Of a DNA stretch of 64,000 nucleotides, positions 1-9,732 are shown one piece after another; within the stretch, counting starts at the first letter, position 1, and every line of letters starts with the position of its first letter. The notes under the pieces were generated by a model, which had not been told where the DNA came from, ran no database searches, and was given only the letters and a program-made list of their open reading frames with translations. Source of the DNA: Camillea tinctor (taxonomy: Eukaryota > Ascomycota > Sordariomycetes > Xylariales > Xylariaceae); NCBI GenBank assembly GCA_022578605.1, contig MU394090.1, positions 186,001-250,000 of the forward strand. The letters run 5' to 3'. The translations under genes were made by a program, and so were the position numbers.

Positions 1-428
1 ACTTTAAGCGGGGTTTGGCCCCGATCGGATCGTCCCCCGCAAAAAGCCGATCGAGGAAATAAACGGCTTTGAAAAGTGTTATATATAACTGCTCAACTTT
101 ACCGGCTAAGGTGAGGTTTATTACTTATTTACATATTGTACATCACGCCTAGTTTTGAAGATCTGATCGAGGTCGGGATTTAGAGATTGCACGGGATAAG
201 GTGATTAACCTCTTTTTTAAAATTTGACTTGACCTTTGATAATTTGAATATACCCCTATCTAACATATCTAGTCACAAGGAACTCGGCAGCACAAAAGGA
301 AAAGACTATCAAGACTTGAAGCTTTTGATATTAGATAAATCCTACGAAACGGGTAAAGGGAACCGTTAAGAAAGGAATAAAGTCGAAAAGGGGCAAAAGA
401 AGAAAAAAAAAGAAAAAAGAGGAAAACC
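1..428. other. Upstream region of the M20 peptidase gene
   Basis: There is no coding signal. The first 100 bases contain a short self-complementary GGGG...CCCC stretch and two GATCGG/CCGATC words. The last 80 bases before the start codon are purine-rich (AAGAAAAAAAAAG), as in many fungal 5' leaders. No TATA box or recognisable activator site stands out. Confidence 0.5.
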
Positions 429-1817
429 ATGGCGAACACCACCACAGACCGGGCAGCGGTCATAGACCTCCTCAAGACCCTCATCAACATCGAGAGCACG
501 AGCGAGCACGAGCTCGAAATCGGCAGCTTCCTGGCCTCGCACATGCGCGGGCTCGGGTACACCGTCGAGCGCACCGCCATCGCGCCGGGCTCGACGCGGC
601 ACAACGTGTACGCGTACCTGGGCGCGCGGCGGGAGGCGCGCCTCCTGGTCACCGCGCACATGGACACCGTGCCGCCGCACATCCCCTTCAGCATCGACGC
701 CGAGGGCGAGGTGATCCGCGGCCGCGGCGCCTGCGACGACCTGGGGCCCATGGTCGCGCAGATCTGCGCCGTCGAGGAGCTGCGCGCCGAGGGGAGGGTG
801 AGGGAGGGCGATGTGGGGTTCTTGTTCGTGGTCGGGGAGGAGAAGGGCGGGCCGGGGAGTAAGTAGCTAGGGCTTTTTTTGTTTCTTTTTCTTTTTTGTC
901 AACCCCTTTTTCTTACCCTTTCCCTGTTTTCAGGGGGGGGGGTGTAAAGTTCGCATTACTACCTGTTGAGTCGGAAAACGGGGCTCATGCTGGGAATCGC
1001 TGACTCGATGACAGTGCTCGCGGCTAACGATATGGGGCTCACGTGGGAGGCGGGCATCTTTGCCGAGCCGACTGAGCTCAAGCTCGGGAAGGGCCATAAG
1101 GGGAACCTGGTATTCGAGGTCGTGGCGCAGGGCAAGGCTTGGTAAGTTGATCCATGCGCGGCGTATACGGAGTAGCACTGACCCCTAACTCGGGGAAACT
1201 TCATGGGATTTTTCTTTTTCCCCTATCCCTTTGCCCTTCTCCTTTTCTGGGGGTGTTACCTCTTTCATAACAAAGGGGCTACTGATCTTGGAACCTGTGA
1301 CTAACACTGCTGAAAAAGTCATTCGGGCTACCCCCATCTAGGTAAGAGCGCCACTCTGCTTCTGATCGACGCGCTCAAGGACCTCTCGGCTGTGGAGTGG
1401 CCCGTGTCGGACCTGCTGGGGCCCTCGACCCTGAACATCGGCAAGATCGAAGGCGGCGAGGGCTACAATATCGTGGCCCCGCGCGCCAAAGCGCTGTGCA
1501 GCATCCGCGTCGCCACGGGCCTCGCCGCGATCAAGAGCCAAGTGTCGGCTGCCCTCGCCAAGCACCCCGACGTCGACGTCAACTTCATGTTCGAGTACCC
1601 CGAGACGCTGCTGGACTGGGAGGGGCTCGAGGGCTTCGAGGCGGCCCCCATGGCGTACGGTACCGATATCCCTCGGTTGGGTGGGAGTCACCGAAAGGTG
1701 TTGTACGGCCCCGGCAGCATTCTTGTGGCGCACGGTAAGGACGAGCAGGTTCGCGTTAGCGAGCTTATGGAGAGTATTGGGGGTTACAAGAAACTGGCGA
1801 CGCACTTTTTGGGGTAG
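429..1817 (+). CDS. M20 family zinc metallopeptidase (ArgE/DapE/carboxypeptidase type)
   Basis: I read three exons, 429-858, 1015-1141 and 1319-1817, giving 351 residues. Family motifs appear in order: TAHMDTVPP (metal ligand His77, catalytic-region Asp79), GACDDLGP (bridging Asp103), GEEKGGPG (Glu137-Glu138), AEPTE (Glu161), the dimerisation-domain HSG (His187) and GPGSILVAHGKDE (metal ligand His324). Members are cytosolic or secreted amidohydrolases that remove acyl or peptide groups from amino acids. There is no signal peptide, so a cytosolic role such as N-acyl amino acid or dipeptide hydrolysis is inferred, and the substrate is not determinable. Intron 1 has donor GTAAGT and acceptor GACAG, restoring GPG-ML; intron 2 ends AAAAAG and gives Cys186 before HSG, where a Trp might be expected. 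Both junctions keep phase. The start is the first ATG, in context ACCATGG. Confidence 0.9.
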
Positions 1818-2034
1818 AGAGGTAGCGATTCTGATGGAATCGTATCTCCAGTGAGGTCCTCCGGAAGAAACTAAATAAAGAAATTGTTCATCCAAAATTT
1901 AGAAATGCGACTGTAGACGGGATAGGAATTTTGCCGCAGACCCAGGAGCACCACCTGAAGGAGCAGCCAACATTACCCCGATGTGACTATGATGAGATCT
2001 AGAGCAGACATGTCGCTACATCGCCATTATAACA

Positions 2035-2040
2035 TTAGCC
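2035..2040 (-). promoter_or_regulatory. Candidate XlnR/Xyr1-type site (GGCTAA)
   Basis: The plus strand reads TTAGCC, the complement of the GGCTAA core bound by the fungal (hemi)cellulase activator XlnR/Xyr1, about 390 bases upstream of an AA9 gene. A six-base match is expected often by chance, so this rests on context only. Confidence 0.2.
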
Positions 2041-2306
2041 GAATCGGGCACCGGCCGGATCCGCTTAAGACGTCCGGACGGTGGACGTCCGCCTCGGCAT
2101 CGCACAGATTCAGCTCCATCCAATGAGAACGCGTTGCGCGACTTCATGATCTGACCAAGCCCTATGAATCCACCAATCCATATCTCTCTCTCGCACCTTG
2201 TCGTTGACAACACCAACAGCACAAGTCCCAGGTGATCAAATCGAATTTTCTCTAGGTCCGCTAATGAGACACCGGTTTCCAGTCTATTGGTTATGGAATA
2301 CCACGA

Positions 2307-2314
2307 GTATATAG
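2307..2314 (+). promoter_or_regulatory. TATA-like box of the LPMO gene
   Basis: GTATATAG lies about 115 bases upstream of the LPMO ATG, within the usual range for inducible ascomycete promoters, and follows an inverted CCAAT word at 2286-2290. Confidence 0.4.
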
Positions 2315-2429
2315 AGAGGAGACGTCCCGCTTGTGATCATCGCTAAACTAACCGAGCTGGATGTGCGTAAGACAGAAAGTAAAATATAGTACTCAATCTG
2401 CATCATATATTGGCTACTAGGCACTCACT

Positions 2430-3266
2430 ATGCGCTCTTACGCTGCTATTCTCGGGCTTGCCGCCGCCCTGCCCCGCCTCTGCTCCGCCCACGGCTTCGT
2501 CACTGGCGTAACCATCAATGGGGTATTTACCAATGGATCGGATCCTGTCTGGTACTGGTATCCCGAGGGCACCGCCCCCGAGACGGCAGGGTGGGACTCC
2601 CTCAACCAAGACCTCGGGTTCGTCTCGCCGGACAGCTTCGGGACTTCCGACATCGCCTGCCACAAGTCGGCCACCGTGGGGAAGAAGTTCGTCAGCGTCA
2701 ATGCGGGAGACACAATAAAGTTCGCCTGGAATACGTGGCCCGACTCGCACAAGGGACCTATTATCAACTACATTGCTCCCTATAGCGGTAAGTGCTCTTG
2801 AACCATCGTTTTCTATTGATATCATTCCTACTTCCACCATCAACCCGCGCTCATTTACATATAACTAACCCTCCCTTGCCCCGAAACCAAAGCCACGGCG
2901 GGCGACCTCAAGTGGTCCAAGATCAGCCAGTCGGCCATCGTCAGCGGCACGACGTGGGCGACGGACGAGCTCATCGCCAACGGCTTCACGACGTCGACGG
3001 TGCTGCCCAAGAACCTCAAGGCGGGCGACTACGTCATCCGCCACGAGATCATCGCGCTGCACGGGGCCCAGAGCGCCAACGGCGCGCAGGCCTACCCGCA
3101 GTGCCTGAATCTGCGCGTCGGCGGGAGCGGGACCGTGGTGCCGTCCGCGGGCACGGCGGGGAACGCTTTGTATAAGAGCACTGACGCGGGCATCAACTTT
3201 AATTTGTACGTTTCGTACACGGACTACCCGTTCCCGGGCCCGCAGTTGTGGACTGCTGCGAACTAG
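2430..3266 (+). CDS. AA9 lytic polysaccharide monooxygenase (former GH61)
   Basis: Two exons, 2430-2787 and 2893-3266, encode 243 residues. A signal peptide of 20 residues ends ...LCSA, so the mature enzyme begins with His21 (HGFVTG), the N-terminal histidine of the copper histidine brace. The second brace histidine is His107 in DSHKGP. The second-sphere residues of the family appear as His176, Gln185 and Tyr187 in NGAQAYPQC. Cys77 and Cys190 fit the conserved disulfide. AA9 enzymes oxidatively cleave cellulose and related glucans outside the cell with O2 or H2O2 and an electron donor. The protein ends just after PGPQLW, with no linker or CBM1, so it is a single-domain LPMO. The intron has GTAAGT and AAAG borders and keeps phase 1. 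Regioselectivity cannot be read from sequence. Confidence 0.95.
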
Positions 3267-4697
3267 GGATATCACTAAGTAGTTTTGGATGGCATTTGGT
3301 TATGCGTCGATATAGAGTATAGGGATAAGGGGGGAATAGGGGTGTTTCGGTTGTACGGAACGGATTGCCCCTGAGCTAGATCATCGTGAGCAAACCGAAA
3401 GAAGCATAAACCTTAAGGCGTTGCATGACCATGTGATGACTAGAAACGGGTGAACGAGATGGAAGGACGGATCAAGTGATGTTCTAAATGCCTACCCTAC
3501 CTTTGTACATGGACTCGTAGTAGACATTAAAGATGGAAGGAGGCTACATTAGAACTAATCAGTAACTAGACCTTAGGTGATCTAACCTAAGTATCTATAA
3601 GGCTACAGTAGGTGGAATGATACTTATATATTATCCTTTCCTATATACCGAATTTCAAGAATGTCTTTCCTTCTTGTAACAGAAGCTTTTCGTAATACCT
3701 ACCTACTCTCTCGTGATATGAGGTATTGACTACTACCTACCTTCTAGCATAACAACACTAGCAGATGCAACGACCAATTGAAACTCATGTTCTCAGAGCA
3801 TGCGTTACCCCTTTTCTATGAGTTTGAACTAAGTGTATTCTGTGTAGCAGCGTTAGCTGATGATGATTGATATGTGAGGTAGATACGACGTAATCTGACA
3901 CTGCGTGCATTCTTACTGGACTATGTATGTACAGAGACCGTTACACTTATGATCCATCTCATACGTGCTGTGTCACTAAGACCAGAAGGCAGTCCTTCCT
4001 ACTATTCCTACAGATAGACAGATGTAGTAATTACTACGAGTAGCAGGTACTGTCACAGACAGGAACATAGAATTGTATTCCATCTGCTGAGGCCTTACTA
4101 TTAGAGAGGTAAATAGTATATATAATGCCATGTCCACCCACCAGTTAGCTGCACTTGGAGCCCCCATCCATCTTCAATACATCTCGGTCTATATCTCCTA
4201 TTTCTATCCATTGCTTCCACCTATTTCAGCTGTCACTTGGGCCATAATATCAACATAATCGTTTCTGGAGAGCAAAAGCGATACCGCTCTTGCTACGTTG
4301 GTTAAGAGCGTACTTATATATACCCATCCCGCAACAACGTTTTCGACGAGTTTGTGTCACCAGGTTTCATCGCAACATCGGTTTCCATGAGTTGGTGTGT
4401 CTAGACCTCTCCATTAGCTAGCTTCTCTTCCCACCAACCTACATCTATCGCCTACAATACGGATGCCAGTATCCCATTTTCCTTTCACCTATCTCGTCTA
4501 GCATTTGGCCCACATTACTCTCCGGAACACATGGAGCTTGCTAGATCTAGCCTGTCGAGCTTTCATCCCAATAACGCTTGGGCTACAAGGCCCTCCAGCA
4601 GGTGTGTATACAGATACTATTCCATCATCATATCCCCATCGCAGATAGTTCGTGCTCATGACTATTTTTAGGTCTCCCCAAGGGTATCCATCATTAG
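3267..4697. other. AT-rich intergenic DNA, no gene seen
   Basis: No reading frame here looks coding. The first part probably carries the LPMO terminator. The rest is rich in TAGGTA/TACCTA words, common in the intergenic DNA of this window, and from about 4400 grades into the diverged repeat family described at 4698-4822. Confidence 0.5.
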
Positions 4698-4822
4698 CTA
4701 GCTTTCCTCTTTTCTACACATTCACATTTGCTCCATAGCAAAGGACTGGGAATAGACCTCTATTCTACCGTTTATGCTTTTACGAGCTCTTTGTGTGTGA
4801 CGAGGCCAGAGATCCTCATATG
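4698..4822 (+). repeat. Dispersed repeat family, copy A
   Basis: This copy shares AGCTTTCC...CATAGCAAAGGACTGGGAATAGAC...TATTCTACCGTTTATGCTT...GAGCTCT...GAGGCC...GATCCTCATAT with a copy at 5618-5757, and its core GGACTGGGAATAGAC with a third at 30646-30735. Many differences between copies are C/T or G/A transitions, as expected for old repeats mutated by RIP (repeat-induced point mutation). The family is not one I recognise. It has no coding capacity here. Confidence 0.6.
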
Positions 4823-4869
4823 GTAGCATCTCTCTGTCCTTATCTTTTTTTTTCCAACAAAAAAGCTCT

Positions 4870-4975
4870 AAGGATCGCTTGTTCTGGCAACGATTATCCG
4901 ATTAGAAGGTCTTTCGATCGCCACTTTACCTATCGAATAAACCACCTAAACATCGGAATTCGTCAAATCCAACAC
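4870..4975 (+). repeat. Diverged tandem duplicate, unit 1
   Basis: This unit aligns almost without gaps to 4983-5088: GGCAACGAT.ATCCGAT..GAAGGTC.TTCGAT, then CTATCGAAT.AACCA.CTA.ACATCGGAAT. Most mismatches are transitions. Its start (AGGATCGCTTGTTCTGGCAACGAT) recurs at 6460-6483. Confidence 0.6.
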
Positions 4976-4982
4976 AAACTCT

Positions 4983-5088
4983 AAAGATCGTCTGTTTTGG
5001 CAACGATCATCCGATCGGAAGGTCATTCGATTGTCACTCAATCTATCGAATCAACCATCTAGACATCGGAATCCATCTATCCCAACAC
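4983..5088 (+). repeat. Diverged tandem duplicate, unit 2
   Basis: This is the partner of the unit at 4870-4975, offset by about 113 bases. The excess of C-to-T and G-to-A changes between the two suggests RIP-type decay after a tandem duplication rather than functional constraint. Confidence 0.6.
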
Positions 5089-5162
5089 CAAATTTCGATA
5101 TCTACTGTGGGGCTGTGGGTGAACTTCGGAAGAAGCACCCTAAATTACTTATTCATCATAGC

Positions 5163-5437
5163 CTTAGTCTAGTTTCTCCCTTTCCAATACATATCATCTT
5201 TTCTGGGATCATCTGGAGCAACCCTTCACTACCATAGAGAAGAAGGTTGAAATGAGCATGTATTTTCTAAGTTCTCTAGTAGCTAACTAATTCAGCGGGA
5301 TGGACTAAAGCACCCCATAAGCCACAGTGGCTTAACTACTTATCAACCAGGGTAGTCAGCAACCATAGCTCTAGTTTAGTCTCCCTCTTTCTAATCCACA
5401 TCATCTTTCTCTAGAATCGATTGGCCACTCTTCACCC
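5163..5437 (+). repeat. Local repeat pair around TAGT(C/T)T...ATCATCTTT
   Basis: Bases 5163-5230 and 5370-5437 share a degraded motif: CTAGTTT...CTCCCT.TT..AAT.CA.ATCATCTTT.TCT, later CTTCAC. Identity is only moderate. It belongs to the same repeat-rich block as its neighbours. Confidence 0.4.
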
Positions 5438-5617
5438 CCAAGGGTCTTGTGAAGGTGTGGCGCAGCCCACCGCCCAGTGGCTAGTAAGGTGGCTCAGTGC
5501 TTATATATACTATAGCTATCCTGGTTCATCATCCACTTAGCTAGTTCATAACAATCCATGCTCATTACTATCAATCCCGGACAGTCCCAGATACACTTGA
5601 TCAGTCTCACAGCTAAC

Positions 5618-5757
5618 TAGCTTCCTTTTTCTCTCATCCATGTACACACGAATAGCTTCATAGCAAAAAGACTGGGAATAGACTCCTATTCCACCGTTAT
5701 ATGCTTGTAAAAAGCTCTCTGTACGTGTTGAGGCCCTAGATCCTCATATTAACCGGC
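5618..5757 (+). repeat. Dispersed repeat family, copy B
   Basis: This copy has the same orientation as 4698-4822 and about 920 bases spacing. It carries CTAACTAGCTTCC, CATAGCAAAAAGACTGGGAATAGAC and CCTATTCCACCGTTATATGCTT, ending GAGGCCCTAGATCCTCATAT. It lies next to a very AT-rich stretch (5880-6280). Confidence 0.6.
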
Positions 5758-5879
5758 CCATGGTTGACGGATACTATATCCCACCACAAAGAGGGATATA
5801 AAACTGGGCTAGGCTACGCACGATCACTAAAACGAAAGAATAAGGATAAAAGAAACCAGGACTACATGTATCTAGGTTG

Positions 5880-6420
5880 AAAAGTGGTAGAAAACAACAA
5901 CAACAATAAAATAGCTGCGAAGAATTACTTGCGAAGAATTGAAAAAGATTTTTTTTATTTTATAATGAAATAATAAAGAAATAATCGTAAAATTGCTTTA
6001 TATTACAACTATCACAATAACAAGCAATAATATAAAGTAAGGGAAAAAGTAGATAAATGGTATGCTTAATAACGCTCCTAAAAATGGAAAAAAGAAGCTT
6101 TTTATATATCTTATTATAAAGCTTTGCCTTATAGTTTCTAAAAGCGTGCGTATTAACTACTATAGTTTTTTATATTATATTGGTAGCAGCTCCATAACAA
6201 CTTTATATATAAATTATAAATTTATTTTAAAGGTTTTTTCATTTTATAAAATTTCCCATTTCTTCCCATTTGTTTTTTTCCTCCCATTTCCTCCCACGTG
6301 GGAATTCCCGGGGGAATTCCCACGCCAAAGAGTATGGGAGCTACCGCGGGAAGAAAAGATTTCCCATGGGAATTTGCGGTGCCACCGCGGGTTCCCATTG
6401 TACAGCCGTACTCTTAGAGC
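5880..6420. repeat. AT-rich block ending in a palindromic GGGAA/TTCCC-rich module
   Basis: Bases 5880-6280 are extremely AT-rich. Bases 6250-6405 then carry at least eight TTCCCA/TGGGAA words, including a 28-base near-perfect palindrome at 6297-6324 centred on CCCGGGGG (13 of 14 positions pair), a second palindrome around TTTCCCATGGGAA, and two CCGCGGG words. Clustered short subterminal motifs in both orientations are known from hAT-type transposon ends. The putative end (..GTACAGCCGTACTC) has no partner in the window, so assignment to hAT is a guess. Confidence 0.35.
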
Positions 6421-6459
6421 TCAGTGCATGTGGAGAGATCTGAGATTTGATACTGAGGA

Positions 6460-6485
6460 TCGCTTGTTCTGGCAACGATCGCATG
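6460..6485 (+). repeat. Fragment of the 4870-4975 repeat
   Basis: AGGATCGCTTGTTCTGGCAA followed by CGAT is identical to the start of the tandem unit at 4870, 1.6 kb away. This shows that the unit, or the element containing it, has been copied more than twice. Confidence 0.6.
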
Positions 6486-7019
6486 TATATTAAAGACGGA
6501 TGAGGGGTGCAGCTAATTGGTGGGTGTAATTGGCCTTATGAGAGCACGGCAGGTGGAATAATATCGTCCCCTGAGCATCTTGATTTCAATGATCATGGAA
6601 TATGGGGCTACCATCCCACTGTACTGCACTATACTACTGCTACATACATATATATATGGAACTGCCACCCATATAATATAAATATCTATGGTAGCCAGTG
6701 TGCAAGCCCTCAGAAACTATGAGGCGAAGCTCCATAGTTGGGTATGTGAGGACCTTCTTTTTCCTATTTTTAAAAGTGTTAGTAGGCACACTATCTTATC
6801 TACTTTTCCCCCTATATTATATTTTTGCCTACTAGCGTGGCAATATAGACCGAGTTACTTTACGAAAATTGTTTTAGTTTCTTTCCTTCCTTTATTTAAC
6901 TATCAACGGAGACAATACAGTTTACGAAGATCGACACATTCCTTTGCTTTGTTTAAGCTCAAGTCTTTTTGTCATAACCAAATAGAATGTTTGCTGGGTG
7001 CTGTAGGCTAAAGTATAGC

Positions 7020-7665
7020 TTTGAACCTTAACGGCCTCATATAATTGATGGTAAGGGGGGCTTCTTCTATGCGTAGTACACTACATGTTATTTTCACTCC
7101 CCCCTTAATAAATACCTTTGTTAGGGGTTAGGAAGGAACAAAGAAGGTTCCTGTATATAGGTAACAGAGACATCCGTAGTTGTAGTCCAATTCCTCGCAC
7201 AACAACGTATTTGTTACCTTACCACTTGGTTGGTCCCTCGTGTCAACCTATCTTGGAGGTATCTCTTCTAAATTCGAATTTCTGGTCGATCCAGGAGAGG
7301 CAGCACGTAACACAAATAATCAAGGGACCGGGGTCACCGCTTCTTCATATCAAATACACGTGCTTATTACTGTAATATGAGCCTTAGTCAATGGTACCCG
7401 TCGACTGAATCTATCTTATACAAATAATTGCGGCTTAAAAAGCCCCGGGGTTACAAAGAAACTTTATGGGATACTGACAAAAATCCGAGATGGATAGTAT
7501 CATGAGCTGTCACCATACAATGGGTAGATGGCCGAGTGGTGGGTGTCGATCCTAGAGACCCAACTATTCAATAATCTTAAATTAACATCAAAATATGTGA
7601 AGCGGGGGCGAACGCTAACATCTTGTTGGCTGTTAGCTCATATATAGGTTAGTCCGTGACAAAAT
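7020..7665 (+). pseudogene. Possible decayed mitochondrial-type group I intron with LAGLIDADG relic
   Basis: Four blocks resemble, in the right order, the conserved core of mitochondrial group I introns: AATAATTGCGG at 7423-7433 (P-like), AATCCGAGATGG at 7481-7492 (Q-like), CAATGGGTAGATGGC at 7518-7532 followed by GTGGTGGGT (R-like), and TATAGGTTAGTCCGTGAC at 7643-7660 (S-like). Upstream, at 7027-7073, the plus strand reads LNGLI, then after one frameshift IDGKGGFFYA, which resembles the first LAGLIDADG motif of intron homing endonucleases. Stops and frameshifts follow, so no functional protein exists. If correct, this is a nuclear copy of mitochondrial intron DNA (NUMT). The reading rests on pattern memory; no pairing was computed. 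Confidence 0.35.
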
Positions 7666-8362
7666 ACCTACGAAGATTCATAAAATACAAGCATTGCATT
7701 GCCCGCTGTAGCATTAGAAAACTATCTGTATCTACTAGGTTAGTTGGTTGCAACACTTCTCTATTTTCAATGCACCCACTATTCTATTCTTTTTATATCA
7801 ACTTTAGCTATTGTTTTGGCTGCAATACAAACAGACCAGCGACACCGATTGACTCACGGAACATTCGCAAAGTTATCTTCATGTAAGCCCTAGAATTACT
7901 ATAAGTTCCAAAAACAAATTATCTACCTATAGGAAGTTATAATAAGTCATCGTATACAGCGGCGGCGACTTTTGCTCACCGCATTCTCACCAAAGAAAAG
8001 CAAAGTCTCCGAAATCTGCTAATGTCACCGGGGAGTAGGGAAGCACAGGAAAAAATAGAAGGAAATTGTAAAGAAAAGTGTTTGTAGCCATAGAGTTGAG
8101 CTGGACTAAATTAGAATCCAGAATATCTCCTTTACTAATTTTAATTTGTATCCGAGGAATTTCTGTTATAAAACCGTCTGTCTTCGCAATTGATCTTCCA
8201 TCATCATCATCAACAACAGCAACATTACTAGAGTCCCCTTTTCATTATAATTTCAAACCACTACCCAATTCCTTTGACCCCAGCTCTTATCACCCAGCCT
8301 TCTTATTCCATATCCAAGCCCAAAACGAAACCAGTTATCACCAACGGAACAAAAAGATCACC
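7666..8362. other. Upstream region and 5' leader of the flavoprotein gene
   Basis: No supported gene is present. The last 150 bases before the start at 8363 are rich in ACC/CAA/TTCC words and end with AAGATCACCATGTCC, a good fungal start context. The open frame continues upstream, but I see no in-frame ATG there, so 8363 is taken as the start. Confidence 0.5.
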
Positions 8363-9732
8363 ATGTCCGCCCCCACCAACGCCCTAGTGGACGTCCTCAT
8401 CCTCGGCGGCGGCCCCGCCGGCCTCGCCTGCGCCACCGCGCTCTCCCGCCAGCTGCATACCTGCCTCGTGCTCTCCAGCGCGGCGGGCCCGGAAGCAGAA
8501 GAAGAATCGGAGGCGACAGAGTACCGGGCGCCGCACTTCCGCAACGCCCGCGCGAAACACATGCACAATGTGCTGGGGTGGGACCACGCCGACCCGGCGG
8601 CCCTCCGGGCCCGCGCGCGGGCCGACCTCGCGGCGCGGTACGGGGACACGGCGGAGGTGCGCGACGGGGTGGAGGTTGTTAAGGGTGGGGGGTTTTTTTT
8701 TTCTTTTTCTTTTGGTTTGGCGATTATCGCTACATTTTACCGGCCGTCCCCTTCCTTTTTTGTAAGGCAGAAAAAATAACTGACGTTTTGGTTAAAAACC
8801 TATAGTGGAAAAGCTTGAGGACGGGGAGAAGAAGCGGACCCGCTTCCGGGCTGTGGACGCGAAGGGCCGGGTGTACGAGGGCAGGAAGCTGGTCGTCGCG
8901 AGCGGGATCCAGGATGTCATGCCGGATATCCCGGGGTATGCGGAGCTTTGGGGGCGGCGGATGTGAGTATTCTTCCATTTTTTCTTTTCTCTTTCATAAC
9001 CCTAACCCTCCAACTTCTACCCCAACCTAACCCCTTTCTCTCTCAAACCCCTCTACGAAAAGGGGGTGGGAGAGCATCAACTCACCCGCGTTAACCCCCC
9101 CTAAAGAAAAATGAGACTGACCACAGTCCAGCTTCCACTGCCTCTTCTGCCACGGCTTCGAGACCCGCGGCTCCCCCTCCGCCGCCGTCCTCGCCACCGG
9201 CACCCTCACGAACCCGCAGTTCGCCACCGGCGTGTCCCGCATGGCCGCGCGCCTCACCACGCGCAGCGTAACCGTGTACACAAACGGGGACCTGGAGCTC
9301 GCCGCGCAGCTGCGGCAGTCCCTGCGCAGCACGGCGCGGTTCCGCATCGACGCGCGCAAGATCGCGTCTCTTTCCCCTGGCCCTGCCCGACCCCAGTCCG
9401 ACGACGCGAAGAAAGAGAAGGAGGACGACGAAGGCCCCGTCCGCGTGACCCTCGCCGACGGGTCCGCAGCAGAGGAAGCCTTCCTCGTGCACGTCCCCGA
9501 CGCGGCGCTCAACGGCCCCGTGGTCGCAGACCTGGGGCTCGAGATGGCGGCGGGGGGCGGCCACATCGAGGCGCAGGCGCCGTTCGGGAGCACGAGCGTG
9601 CGCGGGGTGTATGCGGCGGGGGACTGCGCGACGGGGCTGCGGGCGGTGGCGATAGCTGCGATGATGGGGAGCACGGCGGCGGCGGGGGTGGCGCACGAGT
9701 TGCAGGGGGAGGATGATGCGGAGGATGAGTGA
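8363..9732 (+). CDS. Thioredoxin-reductase-like FAD oxidoreductase (GliT/TrxB fold)
   Basis: Three exons, 8363-8684, 8806-8962 and 9132-9732, give 359 residues. An N-terminal FAD-binding GGGPAG lies at Gly15-Gly20. A redox-active CLFC (Cys163-Cys166) is followed by HGFE, as in the fungal small-molecule dithiol oxidase/thioredoxin reductase-like group. A C-terminal VYAAGDCA is the second FAD motif. The second Rossmann segment lacks a clear GxGxxA/G, so NAD(P)H binding may be weak or lost, as in GliT/HlmI-type oxidases that use O2; this is inference. No biosynthetic genes lie nearby, so a role in a disulfide-containing metabolite pathway is not supported by context. A low-complexity insert rich in Lys/Glu/Asp (about residues 250-270) is unusual. 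The first donor (GTGGGG) is weak; phase and motif continuity favour it. Confidence 0.88.

Larger units (their letters stand above)
1818..2429. other. Intergenic region with candidate LPMO promoter elements
   Basis: This 612-base spacer lies between two genes on the same strand. It probably holds the peptidase 3' UTR and the LPMO promoter. It contains an ATTGG (inverted CCAAT) at 2286-2290 and a TATA-like word about 115 bases before the LPMO start. No ORF in it resembles a protein. Confidence 0.5.

Noticed and set aside
7524..7541. tRNA Ser/Leu-like D-arm (ATGGCCGAGTGG)
   Set aside because: No B-box (GGTTCGA..CC) and no matching acceptor stem follow; the block fits better as part of the group I-like core.
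8995..9012. Telomere-like CCCTAACCCTCC
   Set aside because: Only two units, inside an intron of the flavoprotein gene. Chance in a pyrimidine-rich tract.
9027..9716. Several 200-codon frames on both strands
   Set aside because: They are shadows of exon 3 of the flavoprotein in GC-rich sequence; they are Arg/Ala/Gly-rich and lack motifs.
8363..9732. Gliotoxin-like (epipolythiodioxopiperazine) gene cluster
   Set aside because: The GliT-like enzyme prompted the idea, but no NRPS, P450, methyltransferase or transporter of such a cluster is nearby.
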